From Candidatus Thorarchaeota archaeon (GTDB lineage Archaea > Asgardarchaeota > Thorarchaeia > Thorarchaeales > Thorarchaeaceae), in assembly GCA_018238825.1 (NCBI GenBank), contig JABCSP010000037.1, positions 1-12,393 on the forward strand: a stretch of 12,393 nucleotides of DNA, in the 5' to 3' direction. A program made the translations under genes and the position numbers. The number at the start of each line of letters is the position of its first letter. The stretch's first letter is position 1. Of this stretch, positions 6,075-12,393 are shown in pieces. The notes under the pieces are model-generated. The model ran no database searches. It saw only the letters and a list, made by a program, of their open reading frames with translations, and was not told where the DNA came from.

Positions 6075-6101
6075 TTTTCATTCTGTGTTTCTTTTTGTTT
6101 T
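6075..6101 (+). terminator. T-rich terminator of tRNA-Ala
   Basis: Directly after the CCA the plus strand has several T runs (TTTT, TTT, TTTTT, TTTT) within 27 nt, typical of archaeal intrinsic termination after tRNA genes. Confidence 0.55.
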
Positions 6102-6120
6102 CAGGTCTAATGGAAAGTAA

Positions 6121-6128
6121 TTTAACAA
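6121..6128 (+). promoter_or_regulatory. possible TATA element of DUF302 gene
   Basis: TTTAACAA is centred about 26 nt before ATG 6150, which would give a leaderless transcript starting at that ATG. The same octamer occurs upstream of pyrH (11029-11036). A second AT-rich stretch (6135-6145) is too close to the ATG to serve it. Confidence 0.4.
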
Positions 6129-6149
6129 TAGTGAATTATATTGTATAGC

Positions 6150-6542
6150 ATGGTCGATGTATTGCGTAAGGAATCATCCTATACATTTGATGAAACAGTG
6201 AAGAGAGCTGAAGAAGCGCTTGCTAGTGAAGGATTTGGGCTCCTGCTTACTAAGAGAATAGAAGATATCTTCAAACAGAAACTTGGAATTGACTATTCAC
6301 GATATACGACTGTCCTTGCGTGCGCACCAGAACTAGCAAAAATGGGATTAGATGTGTCAAAGGATGTTGGAACGCTCTTCCCTTGTAGCTTTGTAGTATA
6401 CGAAGATGATGGCAAAGTCATGGTATCTCACACTTCAATCATGAGAGCAGCTTCTGAGTTAGGGCTTGCTTCTGAGGGTGCAATGGGTCCAGTCATAGAA
6501 GAAACTGGAAAACGAGTTCGTAAAGTTTGGGACAAAATCTAG
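6150..6542 (+). CDS. DUF302 family protein
   Basis: A 130-residue soluble protein from ATG 6150; a TTG three codons upstream is possible but the TATA spacing favours the ATG. The core reads YTTVLACAPELAKMGLDV, then GTLFPCSFVVYEDDGKVMVS, which is the DUF302 pattern (a Cys-containing strand and helix, then a LxPC-strand-turn-strand). Residues 14-40 form an N-terminal helix-loop-strand. Two Cys residues (about 59 and 79) are in the conserved positions. The biochemical role of DUF302 is not settled; these proteins often occur near thiol, sulfur or redox genes. That fits the OsmC pair downstream (inference). A methyltransferase gene follows after 44 nt, probably on the same transcript. Confidence 0.82.
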   Translation: MVDVLRKESSYTFDETVKRAEEALASEGFGLLLTKRIEDIFKQKLGIDYSRYTTVLACAPELAKMGLDVSKDVGTLFPCSFVVYEDDGKVMVSHTSIMRAASELGLASEGAMGPVIEETGKRVRKVWDKI

Positions 6543-6586
6543 ATTGTAGCGAAAGATTCAGAAGACCGTTCACTTCTCGATATAAT

Positions 6587-7360
6587 ATGGTAGACCGGAT
6601 TCAAAAGCAGTGGGAAGACAATGCAGAAGCATTTGCAAACCTCATCGCAGGAACAGGAACTCCACATCATGAGAGCATCCTCAATCCATGTGTTGAAGAG
6701 TTACTTGGAGATGTTAGAGGAAAGAGCCTACTTGATGCTGGGTGTGGCGAGGGATACCTAGCTAGATATTATACCAAGAAAGGAGCAGATGTAACAGCAA
6801 TTGATCTTTCTCCAAGTCTGATTGAAACTTCTAAGATGATAACAGATAGCGAAAGTCTTGAGGTAGACTATAGAGTTGGCGATGTCTGTCATATTGAATC
6901 CGTTCCAAATGAAACGTTTGATATCGTGTTGTCCAATCTTGTATTGTTGAATATTCCAGATCTTGAAGTTGCCCTCAAAGAATACAATCGAGTTCTAAAA
7001 ACGGAAGGGTATCTTGTCTTTTCGATTGTACATCCAGCATTCAATTTCTATGGACCAGGTACATGGAAAATGGGGGAAAAGGACCCTGATACGAATAGAA
7101 GAAAGGGATTGTTCTTCAAAGTAGACAATTATTTTGATGAAGAAGAGTTCGAGAGATATTGGAGAACAAGAAAAGGTGAGAAGTTCCCAGTACCCATAAG
7201 CTTCTTCCATAGGACCTTAGCTACCTATCTGAATACTCTTGTTACTACTGGTTTCAATCTTTTAGACTTCAGAGAACCTCGGCCTTTGGATGACAATCAA
7301 TTCTTTGACAGGGAGCGGCGTATACCCTTCTTTGCTGTTTTCAAGGCAGAGAAGAAATAG
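6587..7360 (+). CDS. class I SAM-dependent methyltransferase
   Basis: Started at ATG 6587 (257 residues); a longer frame from TTG 6527 would overlap the DUF302 gene and adds no conserved sequence. It has a Rossmann fold with motif I LLDAGCGEG (48-56), the acidic residue after strand 2 in AIDLS (D73), GDV at 98-100, and motif IV FDIVLSNLVLLNI (111-123). This is the Methyltransf_11/25 type. The C-terminal half (about 150-257) contains a substrate cap region with HPAFNFYGPG and a PVPISFFHRTL stretch, common to the ubiquinone/small-molecule methyltransferase type. The substrate is unknown; no partner gene gives it away. No clear ribosome site, so it is probably cotranscribed with the DUF302 gene. 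Confidence 0.88.
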   Translation: MVDRIQKQWEDNAEAFANLIAGTGTPHHESILNPCVEELLGDVRGKSLLDAGCGEGYLARYYTKKGADVTAIDLSPSLIETSKMITDSESLEVDYRVGDVCHIESVPNETFDIVLSNLVLLNIPDLEVALKEYNRVLKTEGYLVFSIVHPAFNFYGPGTWKMGEKDPDTNRRKGLFFKVDNYFDEEEFERYWRTRKGEKFPVPISFFHRTLATYLNTLVTTGFNLLDFREPRPLDDNQFFDRERRIPFFAVFKAEKK

Positions 7361-7415
7361 ACCACTTCCAAACGCTTTTTCGATGGAATTATGATGTTGA
7401 GTAGGTGTTTTTTGG

Positions 7416-7829
7416 ATGAGTGATGAGTCTAGATTATTTCCAGTTAATCTTGTTTGGACTGGTGGAAAGAGCGGTAGTCTTTCGGTAGAAGGTAAAACAG
7501 CAATCAAAACTGGTGAATCAAGTTACCATTCACCAGAAGATCTCTTTGTTGCTTCAGCAACAATATGTTACATGAATGGATTTGTGAATTTTACAGAAAA
7601 AATGCATATCAACTTCAAATCGTTTGACTGTGATGCAGTGGGAATTTTGGAAAAGGTTGAGCGCAGTTTTGAAATCACAAAAATTGAGATGAAAGCCAGA
7701 GTAGTAATTGAGTCCGAAGACCTACGTAAGAAGATTAATCGAGCATTAGAACTTGCAGCCAAGTATTGTTTTGTTGGGAATAGTATGAAGTGCCCAATCT
7801 CTCATGATACAGAAGTCGTTGTTGCATAA
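7416..7829 (+). CDS. OsmC family protein (paralogue 1)
   Basis: A 137-residue single-domain protein. It has the OsmC layout: an N-terminal beta-sheet (VNLVWTGGKSGSLSVEG), a central helix SPEDLFVASATICYMN with Cys at 51, and a second half with LELAAKYCFVGNSMKC carrying Cys at 118. C51 and C118 are at the positions of the two catalytic thiols of the OsmC/Ohr family, which reduce organic hydroperoxides; extra Cys at 72 and 126 are also present. Whether it is a peroxidase is inferred. It is followed after 51 nt by a close paralogue, so this is a tandem duplication. The start is supported because both paralogues then begin MSDE. Confidence 0.88.
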   Translation: MSDESRLFPVNLVWTGGKSGSLSVEGKTAIKTGESSYHSPEDLFVASATICYMNGFVNFTEKMHINFKSFDCDAVGILEKVERSFEITKIEMKARVVIESEDLRKKINRALELAAKYCFVGNSMKCPISHDTEVVVA

Positions 7830-7870
7830 AACCCAAACCCTTTTCCCAGAAATCAGAATATGTTTGAATC

Positions 7871-7875
7871 GGTGA
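7871..7875 (+). promoter_or_regulatory. ribosome site deciding the start of OsmC paralogue 2
   Basis: GGTGA lies 5 nt before ATG 7881. It sits inside the longer frame starting at ATG 7860, so it supports the shorter protein, which also aligns with paralogue 1 from its first residues. Confidence 0.5.
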
Positions 7876-7880
7876 TAGTA

Positions 7881-8315
7881 ATGAGTGACGAGGCACACAA
7901 ATATCTTGTAAAACTTGATTGGACACATGATCGTGTCGGAGACCTTACTGTTGAAGGAAAACCCAAGATTCAGGTAGCAACACCACCGGAGTTCGATGGT
8001 CCAGAGGGAATAATCTCTCCAGAAGATCTCTTTGTTGCTGCAGCAACAACCTGTCTTATGACAACTTTCGTTACTTTCACGAAGAAAATGCGAATTGAGT
8101 TCAAGTCATTCTCATGCGATGGTCATGGAACCCTAGATAGAGTTGAGAAAGGATTCCAGTTCACAAAATTGCTTCTAAAAGCGAAAGTTACTGTGGAGTC
8201 AGCAGAGTTAGTACCAAAAGCTCAACGAGCGTTAGAACTAGCAGGTAAGTACTGTCTTGTAACGAACAGTATGAAATGTTCTACTGAGCACAAGAACGAA
8301 GTGATAGTAGGATAA
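7881..8315 (+). CDS. OsmC family protein (paralogue 2)
   Basis: A 144-residue protein from ATG 7881 (151 if ATG 7860 is used). It shares most landmarks with paralogue 1: SPEDLFVAAATTCLM, RIEFKSFSCD, RALELAGKYCLVTNSMKC. The catalytic-type Cys residues are at about 58 and 125, with extra Cys at 79 and 133 at equivalent positions. It has a longer loop after strand 3 (VATPPEFDGPEGI), absent from paralogue 1, close to the expected active-site groove, so the two may prefer different peroxides or thiols (inference). Converges with valS; the gap is only 31 nt. Family call firm. Confidence 0.88.
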   Translation: MSDEAHKYLVKLDWTHDRVGDLTVEGKPKIQVATPPEFDGPEGIISPEDLFVAAATTCLMTTFVTFTKKMRIEFKSFSCDGHGTLDRVEKGFQFTKLLLKAKVTVESAELVPKAQRALELAGKYCLVTNSMKCSTEHKNEVIVG

Positions 8316-8323
8316 ATTGAATG

Positions 8324-8345
8324 TGGGCCGAATATTTACGACCCA
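8324..8345. terminator. hairpin between convergent osmC-like and valS genes
   Basis: TGGGCCG and CGACCCA pair around an AT-rich 8-nt loop, with one C-A mismatch, in the 31-nt gap between convergent stops. It could end transcription from both sides. Weak evidence. Confidence 0.35.
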
Positions 8346-8346
8346 A

Positions 8347-10818
8347 TCATTTCTTCGCTTCTACTGGTGGAAGTATGTAAATCACACCATCATATTCTGG
8401 TAGCTTTACTTCCACGAATTTATCATCAGTTGGTTTACCAAAGCTAATCTTCTCAACGCCATGCATAGCTTGCAAATCTTTCAGCCAGGCTTTCAAGTCC
8501 TGTGAGATATATGCTGCAGGAAGACCCTGTCTCAATGAAATACCAGCTTCACGCTTAAATTTCCAGAAAGCTGAGTTGGTCTGACTCAAGAGTTCGGTAT
8601 GCTCCGTGAGTGTAGAGTTCCATTCTTTCTTGGCTGTCGGATATTCTTGCAGATGAATGCCTTTCTCATCGTATAGGTCTCGATAAATCCTATCAGTTAT
8701 GTAAGGAGTTATTGGAGCTAAGGCGCAAGTTATGATCTTCAGTACTTCATGCAGAGTGAACCAAGCTGATTCTTGTTCATCCTTTGAGAACTTACTTTCA
8801 GTATTGAAAGCTCTGCCTTTGATCATCTCTAATATGTGGTCTGCAAACAAGTTCCAAGTAAATCCACGAATTTCCATTGCAGGTTTATGAAAATCAAGGA
8901 CATCACACTCTGGTATAATTCGCTCTATCATTTTGTTTGCTTCTGCAAGAATCCATTGATCTACAGGTAGTAGATTATTGAATGCAATTTCTTTCGGAAT
9001 TGGAAACATTGAGATGAATCGTGCAATATTCCAGAGCTTTGTCGTGAACTTTGACACGGCTGCTAAGCGTTCCTCAGAGAAGCGAACATCACTTCCAAGT
9101 CCAGCCTCAAGTGCTCCAAACATGCGCATAGCATCAGCACCATATTTCTCTACAAAGGGCATTGGAGGAGGGGAGTTACCTTTCGATTTACTCATTGCCG
9201 CTCCGTTCTCATCTACTACATGTCCTGACACCCATACTTCCTTGAAAGCAGGCTTACCTGTCAACTGTAGTGTTCTTAGAAGAGAATAGTAGAGCCAAGT
9301 CCGTACGATATCCTTTCCTTGGGGTCGTAAAATGTTACCAAATGCCTTCTTGAACAGTTTGTCATTACGCATGTAGCCTACTACTTGTAGACCACTAGTT
9401 GATGAGTCCATCCAAGTGTCAAATGTTCGTTCTTCACCCTTGAATCCATCTTCTGCTCCACACTTGGAACACTTTGTAAATGGTGGATCCTCTCTCCAAG
9501 GTTGGTAATATTTTGGTTCTCCATCTAATTCTGGAACTAGAGGCTCTCCACATGAATTACAATACCAGATTGGAAGCTCGGTTCCATAGTATCTGCGTCT
9601 ACTCACAGGCCAGTCCATAGACACTCTATTGAGCCAATCAATGAGGATTTGTCTATGAAATGTTGGGAAGAATGTAGTTTCTTTTGCAATTGTGAGAAGT
9701 TCGTCAATGAATTTCACTTGTTTCACATAATATTCATCCATTGCAATGAACTCTATCGGAGTTCCACTACGCCAGCATAGGGGTACTCTCTGCATGGATT
9801 GTTCCTGTTTAAGGAGTAAACCTCGCTTCTCTAATTCGGCAAGGACAGCTTTACGAGCATCAGCAATTTTCATACCAGCATATTCGCCTGCTGCTTCTGT
9901 CATGGTACCATCAGGTGATACTGCAATGATTGGCTTCAATGCATAGTCTCGGAATGCCACCACATCACCTTGGTCACCATAACTACAGATCATGAGCGCA
10001 CCTGTACCGAATTCCATCTGAGCTGTTGGGCTTGCTGTTATTGTTACTTCCAGATCAAATAATGGAACTTTAGCAACCTTTTCATGGTAGGCGGTATAGC
10101 GTTCGTCTTTTGGATGAACGAATACTGCACCACAAGCGCAAAGCAGCTCGGGTCGTGTGGTTGCAATCTCTATTGGATCAAGACCTTCTACTTCAAAGTG
10201 AACGTAGTTCAGAGTTGTGGGACGCTCCGAGTACTCAACCTCTGCATCAGCTATAGTTGTACCGCAGTCAAAACACCAATTATTTGGTCGTGCATCAGGA
10301 TATACCAATCCTTTATTCCAGATTTCAATGAAAGTAGCCTGTGTCACTGCACGGAATTTGGGACTATCAGTACGATAACTTCCCTCATCTTCATAGGTAT
10401 TGAAAGCAATTCCAAGTCTCTTGAAAGCTTCAATTACAACTTTTTCATCTTCATCCAGACGGTTCTTGCACAATTCAAGAAACTCTGCTCGTGGAGTTTC
10501 GTGCATACTGATTTTGAGATCTTTCTCTACTCTTACTTCCACCGGGAGACCATTACGGTCTATTCCGAGAGGAAAATTAACCTCAAAACCACGCATTCGT
10601 TTGTAACGAGCAATGGTATCGATTTGGGTGTAATGAGTTACCTGACCAACATGCATAGGTCCAGACATGTAAGGTGGAGGTGTATCTACAGTATAGATTT
10701 CCTTTCCGGAATCCATATTGAACTTGTACGTATCCTCATTCTCCCAAGTTTCAAGTAATTCAGCCTCTGCATGAGGCTTCCAGCGTTTAGACTTAATTTT
10801 CGGTTCAAGTTTTGACAA
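8347..10818 (-). CDS. valS: valyl-tRNA synthetase, archaeal type
   Basis: Charges tRNA-Val with valine. Start chosen at TTG 10818 (823 residues): AAGGAG lies 10 nt upstream and the protein then begins SKLEPKIKSKRW, as archaeal ValRS does; a TTG at 10845 gives 832. The catalytic domain has TPPPYMSGPMHVGQ (HIGH motif, here HVGQ at 56-59) and IDRNGLPVE. The editing domain (about 205-345) shows ATTRPELL and GTGALMICSYGDQGDV, the archaeal ValRS form. Cys pairs at 182/185, 420/423 and 450/453 look zinc-binding. The second signature is AMSKS (541-545) instead of KMSKS, followed by GNSPPP where relatives usually have GNVVDP. The C-terminal anticodon-binding domain (about 620-820) follows. The first-position Lys-to-Ala and last-position His-to-Gln changes are unusual, yet the second Lys of MSKS is kept. 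The single gene copy argues for activity. Confidence 0.93.
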   Translation of the reverse strand: MSKLEPKIKSKRWKPHAEAELLETWENEDTYKFNMDSGKEIYTVDTPPPYMSGPMHVGQVTHYTQIDTIARYKRMRGFEVNFPLGIDRNGLPVEVRVEKDLKISMHETPRAEFLELCKNRLDEDEKVVIEAFKRLGIAFNTYEDEGSYRTDSPKFRAVTQATFIEIWNKGLVYPDARPNNWCFDCGTTIADAEVEYSERPTTLNYVHFEVEGLDPIEIATTRPELLCACGAVFVHPKDERYTAYHEKVAKVPLFDLEVTITASPTAQMEFGTGALMICSYGDQGDVVAFRDYALKPIIAVSPDGTMTEAAGEYAGMKIADARKAVLAELEKRGLLLKQEQSMQRVPLCWRSGTPIEFIAMDEYYVKQVKFIDELLTIAKETTFFPTFHRQILIDWLNRVSMDWPVSRRRYYGTELPIWYCNSCGEPLVPELDGEPKYYQPWREDPPFTKCSKCGAEDGFKGEERTFDTWMDSSTSGLQVVGYMRNDKLFKKAFGNILRPQGKDIVRTWLYYSLLRTLQLTGKPAFKEVWVSGHVVDENGAAMSKSKGNSPPPMPFVEKYGADAMRMFGALEAGLGSDVRFSEERLAAVSKFTTKLWNIARFISMFPIPKEIAFNNLLPVDQWILAEANKMIERIIPECDVLDFHKPAMEIRGFTWNLFADHILEMIKGRAFNTESKFSKDEQESAWFTLHEVLKIITCALAPITPYITDRIYRDLYDEKGIHLQEYPTAKKEWNSTLTEHTELLSQTNSAFWKFKREAGISLRQGLPAAYISQDLKAWLKDLQAMHGVEKISFGKPTDDKFVEVKLPEYDGVIYILPPVEAKK

Positions 10819-11077
10819 AAGGATCAGTCTCCTTGATGTCAGCAAGGGTCGGCACTCACTCGCCGCTCAGGCTCGTTGATAGTGCATAGCCTAAAAGGCC
10901 TTTGGTCAGTTTTGATTATCCATCAGCAGACTGCATGGACAAAATTGGAGGATTTGGCGCGATAGAGTGACTCAAGTCGTGTTATTGTATTCGAAATTTC
11001 GGCAAACTGGTCTATTCAAGAAAGCTTCTTTAACAACGAGATGAAGCAGTACTTGCTTAGTTTGATGAGGACTCTAA
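10819..11077. promoter_or_regulatory. divergent intergenic region valS/pyrH
   Basis: About 260 bp. On the pyrH side TTTAACAA (11029-11036) may be a TATA element and TGAGG (11066-11070) a ribosome site 7 nt before ATG 11078. On the valS side the minus strand carries AAGGAG before the TTG start, in the loop of a 4-bp ATCA/TGAT stem, and a short CGGC/GCCG hairpin (10850-10865) in a GC-richer stretch. No riboswitch, tRNA or C/D-box RNA could be recognised. Confidence 0.4.
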
Positions 11078-11767
11078 ATGAGAGCAGTGTTGAAGATAGG
11101 AGGTTCTCTCCTCTACGATAAGGACGGCAATATTCTTGTCGAAAAGGTGAGAAACTATGCTGCCGCTATAAAGTCCCTAGTTAAGGATGGACATTCATTA
11201 GTTGTTGTTGTTGGTGGAGGAATACCTGCTAGAGTATTCATTTCTGCTGCCAGAGATCTGGGAGCAAGTGAAGCACAGTGTGATTGGTTAGGAATTAAAC
11301 TGGCCAGAAACAATGCAGAACTATTGTGTGCAGGTCTTGGTGACATAGCTTATCCAAAGATTGTAGAAACTCTAGATGAACTAGAAGTCGCTGTGAAACT
11401 TGGAAAAGTAGTGCTGATGGGAGGCTTGATTCCTGGTCAATCTACCAACGCGGTTGCAGCACTTGCCGCTGAAACAGTAAATGCAGAAACCCTGTTCAAC
11501 GCAACAAATGTCAATGGAGTCTATGACCGCGATCCAAAAGAGTCAGGTGCTAAACGATTCGACACAATTACCATAGCCGAATTGAAGAAAGTACTCTCTG
11601 GCGGTGGTACTAAGGCTGGTGAGTACAAGCTCTTTGATTCTGTAGCTATCAGAGTCGTAGAGCGTTCAAAGATACCCACTGTCATATTTGATGGTGGAAA
11701 TCCTGACAATCTTACTCGTGTCTTTCGAGATGAGAATATTGGGACACGTATTGTCCATAATGATTAA
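11078..11767 (+). CDS. pyrH: UMP kinase, archaeal type
   Basis: A 229-residue amino-acid-kinase-fold enzyme that phosphorylates UMP to UDP with ATP in pyrimidine synthesis. Motifs in order: KIGGSL (6-11) for phosphate binding, VVVVGGGIPAR (42-52), CDWLGIKLARNNA (68-80) around the UMP site, LMGGLIPGQSTNAV (113-126), NATNVNGVYDRDPK (141-154) in the nucleotide-binding region, and GGTKAGEYKLFD (176-187). The length and the DWLGI form match the short archaeal PyrH type. TGAGG 7 nt before ATG supports the start. A winged-helix gene follows after 12 nt and is probably cotranscribed. Confidence 0.95.
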   Translation: MRAVLKIGGSLLYDKDGNILVEKVRNYAAAIKSLVKDGHSLVVVVGGGIPARVFISAARDLGASEAQCDWLGIKLARNNAELLCAGLGDIAYPKIVETLDELEVAVKLGKVVLMGGLIPGQSTNAVAALAAETVNAETLFNATNVNGVYDRDPKESGAKRFDTITIAELKKVLSGGGTKAGEYKLFDSVAIRVVERSKIPTVIFDGGNPDNLTRVFRDENIGTRIVHND

Positions 11768-11779
11768 GGTGAATAAAAG

Positions 11780-12070
11780 ATGAAGAAATTGCTTGAGAGT
11801 ATATTCGCTTCCCGTGCTCAAACTCGTGTTATCCAACACTTCTTGGACCGTCCAAAGGATTTTTTCAATTTGAGTAGAGTAGCTAAAGAAACAGGACTGG
11901 CTCATTCAACCATTCATCGTGTCATGCAACCTCTTGTAGATATGGGAATTGTCAAAGAGATTAAAGTAGGACAACAGATTCGCTTGTTCATTCTAGAAAC
12001 AGAAGATCCCAAATCCAAGATAATTGCAGATTTTTATGATAGTATGAAACCTCATCTGGAAGAAATATGA
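11780..12070 (+). CDS. winged-helix transcriptional regulator downstream of pyrH
   Basis: A 96-residue single-domain regulator. Residues 11-24 form helix 1 (SRAQTRVIQHFLDR), 28-39 helix 2 (FFNLSRVAKETG), 41-55 the recognition helix (AHSTIHRVMQPLVDMG), and 57-72 the wing (IVKEIKVGQQIRLFIL), followed by a C-terminal helix that may dimerise. It belongs to the broad archaeal MarR/ArsR-like group; no effector-binding domain and no metal-binding Cys or His cluster are present. AAGGTGA (11766-11772), overlapping the pyrH stop, is its ribosome site 7 nt before ATG. Operon position suggests a shared transcript with pyrH; a role in pyrimidine control is possible but not shown. Confidence 0.82.
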   Translation: MKKLLESIFASRAQTRVIQHFLDRPKDFFNLSRVAKETGLAHSTIHRVMQPLVDMGIVKEIKVGQQIRLFILETEDPKSKIIADFYDSMKPHLEEI

Positions 12071-12130
12071 ACAACCAAGTAATACACGGAAATTGTTAAA
12101 ACCAGCAGTTATCCTAATTTTGTTACTCAA

Positions 12131-12251
12131 GCCGAGGTAGCCAAGCCCGGTTAAAGGCGGTGGACTCAAGATCTAGTTAGCCTATGGCCAACTCCGAAGA
12201 GAAATCCACTCTTGTAGGAGTTCACGAGTTCAAATCTCGTCCTCGGCACCA
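12131..12251 (+). tRNA. tRNA-Leu (anticodon CAA) with 33-nt intron, CCA encoded
   Basis: Exon 1 is 12131-12170 and exon 2 is 12204-12248, followed by an encoded CCA (12249-12251). Acceptor GCCGAGG pairs with CCTCGGC. The D arm is GCC/GGC. The anticodon stem GTGGA pairs with TCCAC only if the intron is removed, giving loop CTCAAGA with CAA anticodon. A long variable arm (type II) supports leucine. The T arm is ACGAG-TTCAAAT-CTCGT. The intron lies after position 37, the canonical archaeal site. At the junctions CTC can pair with GAG, with 3-nt bulges AGA and AAA, forming a relaxed bulge-helix-bulge for the tRNA splicing endonuclease. Confidence 0.95.
12171..12203 (+). other. tRNA-Leu intron
   Basis: A 33-nt insert after G37. 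It folds into its own hairpin (AGTTAGCC with GGCCAACT, one A-C mismatch, TAT loop). The 3' cut falls in the AAA bulge between GAG and TCCAC. Boundaries could shift by one base because A occurs at both ends. Confidence 0.85.
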
Positions 12252-12262
12252 TTTTTCTATTA
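12252..12262 (+). terminator. T-run after tRNA-Leu
   Basis: TTTTT follows the CCA directly, fitting archaeal intrinsic termination. It also lies beyond the 3' end of the leftward partial gene at 12294. Confidence 0.45.
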
Positions 12263-12293
12263 AACTCAACAAAGGCTACTTCGATAGTCTTAG

Positions 12294-12393
12294 TCATTTG
12301 TTTAGATCCAATTCATCCTTGTATAGGTCAATCTCGCGAACAGCATCTCTAACAGCCACCAAGTTCTCAGGAGGGGTGTCAACTGTGACCACA
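12294..12393 (-). CDS. C-terminal end of an unidentified protein, cut by window edge
   Basis: Minus-strand frame entering from the right edge and ending at TGA (12296-12294). Only 32 residues are visible, including TVDTPPENLVAVRDAVREID and a charged end, YKDELDLNK. The mixture of a TPPENL turn and an amphipathic helix looks like a real C-terminus, but it is too short for a family. It converges on tRNA-Leu with a 42-nt gap. Confidence 0.5.
   Translation of the reverse strand, partial: VVTVDTPPENLVAVRDAVREIDLYKDELDLNK

Noticed and set aside
10084..10758. Plus-strand frame of 224 codons inside valS
   Set aside because: Antisense shadow of a well-conserved gene; rich in Ser, Ile and Cys with no domain.
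10819..10845. Shine-Dalgarno sequestration hairpin before valS
   Set aside because: Only a 4-bp stem would close it, which is too weak to call a regulatory switch.
10846..10905. C/D-box or other small RNA upstream of valS
   Set aside because: Several CTGA-like D boxes exist on the minus strand, but no proper RTGATGA C box at the right spacing.
1..12393. CRISPR array, insertion sequence or transposase
   Set aside because: No regularly spaced repeats, no terminal inverted repeats around any gene and no transposase or integrase motif in the translated frames.

Overview
The window looks archaeal. It carries an archaeal-type UMP kinase, an archaeal-type valyl-tRNA synthetase, a type II tRNA-Leu interrupted after position 37 by a short intron foldable at its ends into a relaxed bulge-helix-bulge, CCA-encoding tRNA genes, a DUF302 protein, single-domain winged-helix regulators, and promoters with a TATA element about 26-30 nt before a start codon. 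G+C is moderate to low. An Asgard-like or similar mesophilic archaeon is possible, but nothing here fixes the lineage.

Left part (1-1550): everything recognisable reads leftwards. Going 5' to 3' on the minus strand there is an upstream region with two hairpins, then a clear 16S rRNA 5' end (about 1014 to 831, through helix 8). The rRNA stops abruptly and is followed by a small helix-turn-helix gene (838-608) and, 2 nt later, a ParB-family gene that runs off the left edge. This is the oddest part of the window. It is an interrupted or truncated rRNA gene, an insertion of a plasmid-like or mobile par module into rRNA, or an assembly chimera. The rRNA piece also departs from archaeal consensus at a normally very conserved spot.

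Middle (1551-5952): a cytosolic M1 zinc aminopeptidase with a HEAT-like C-terminal region and a coiled-coil tail converges on a small secreted protein of unknown family. That secreted-protein gene has a near-leaderless TATA promoter and is divergent from a membrane protein/winged-helix gene pair that overlaps by one base. The divergent intergenic region holds a perfect 17-bp palindrome and a 14-bp direct copy of most of it 79 bp away, which look like paired operator sites.

Right (5998-12393): tRNA-Ala(CGC); a DUF302 protein; a class I SAM methyltransferase; two tandem OsmC paralogues (thiol peroxidase family); convergent valS with unusual signature motifs; divergent pyrH followed by a winged-helix gene; tRNA-Leu(CAA) with a 33-nt intron; and the C-terminal end of an unidentified minus-strand gene at the right edge. 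The DUF302-OsmC group suggests redox or thiol stress handling. The rest is housekeeping translation and pyrimidine metabolism.
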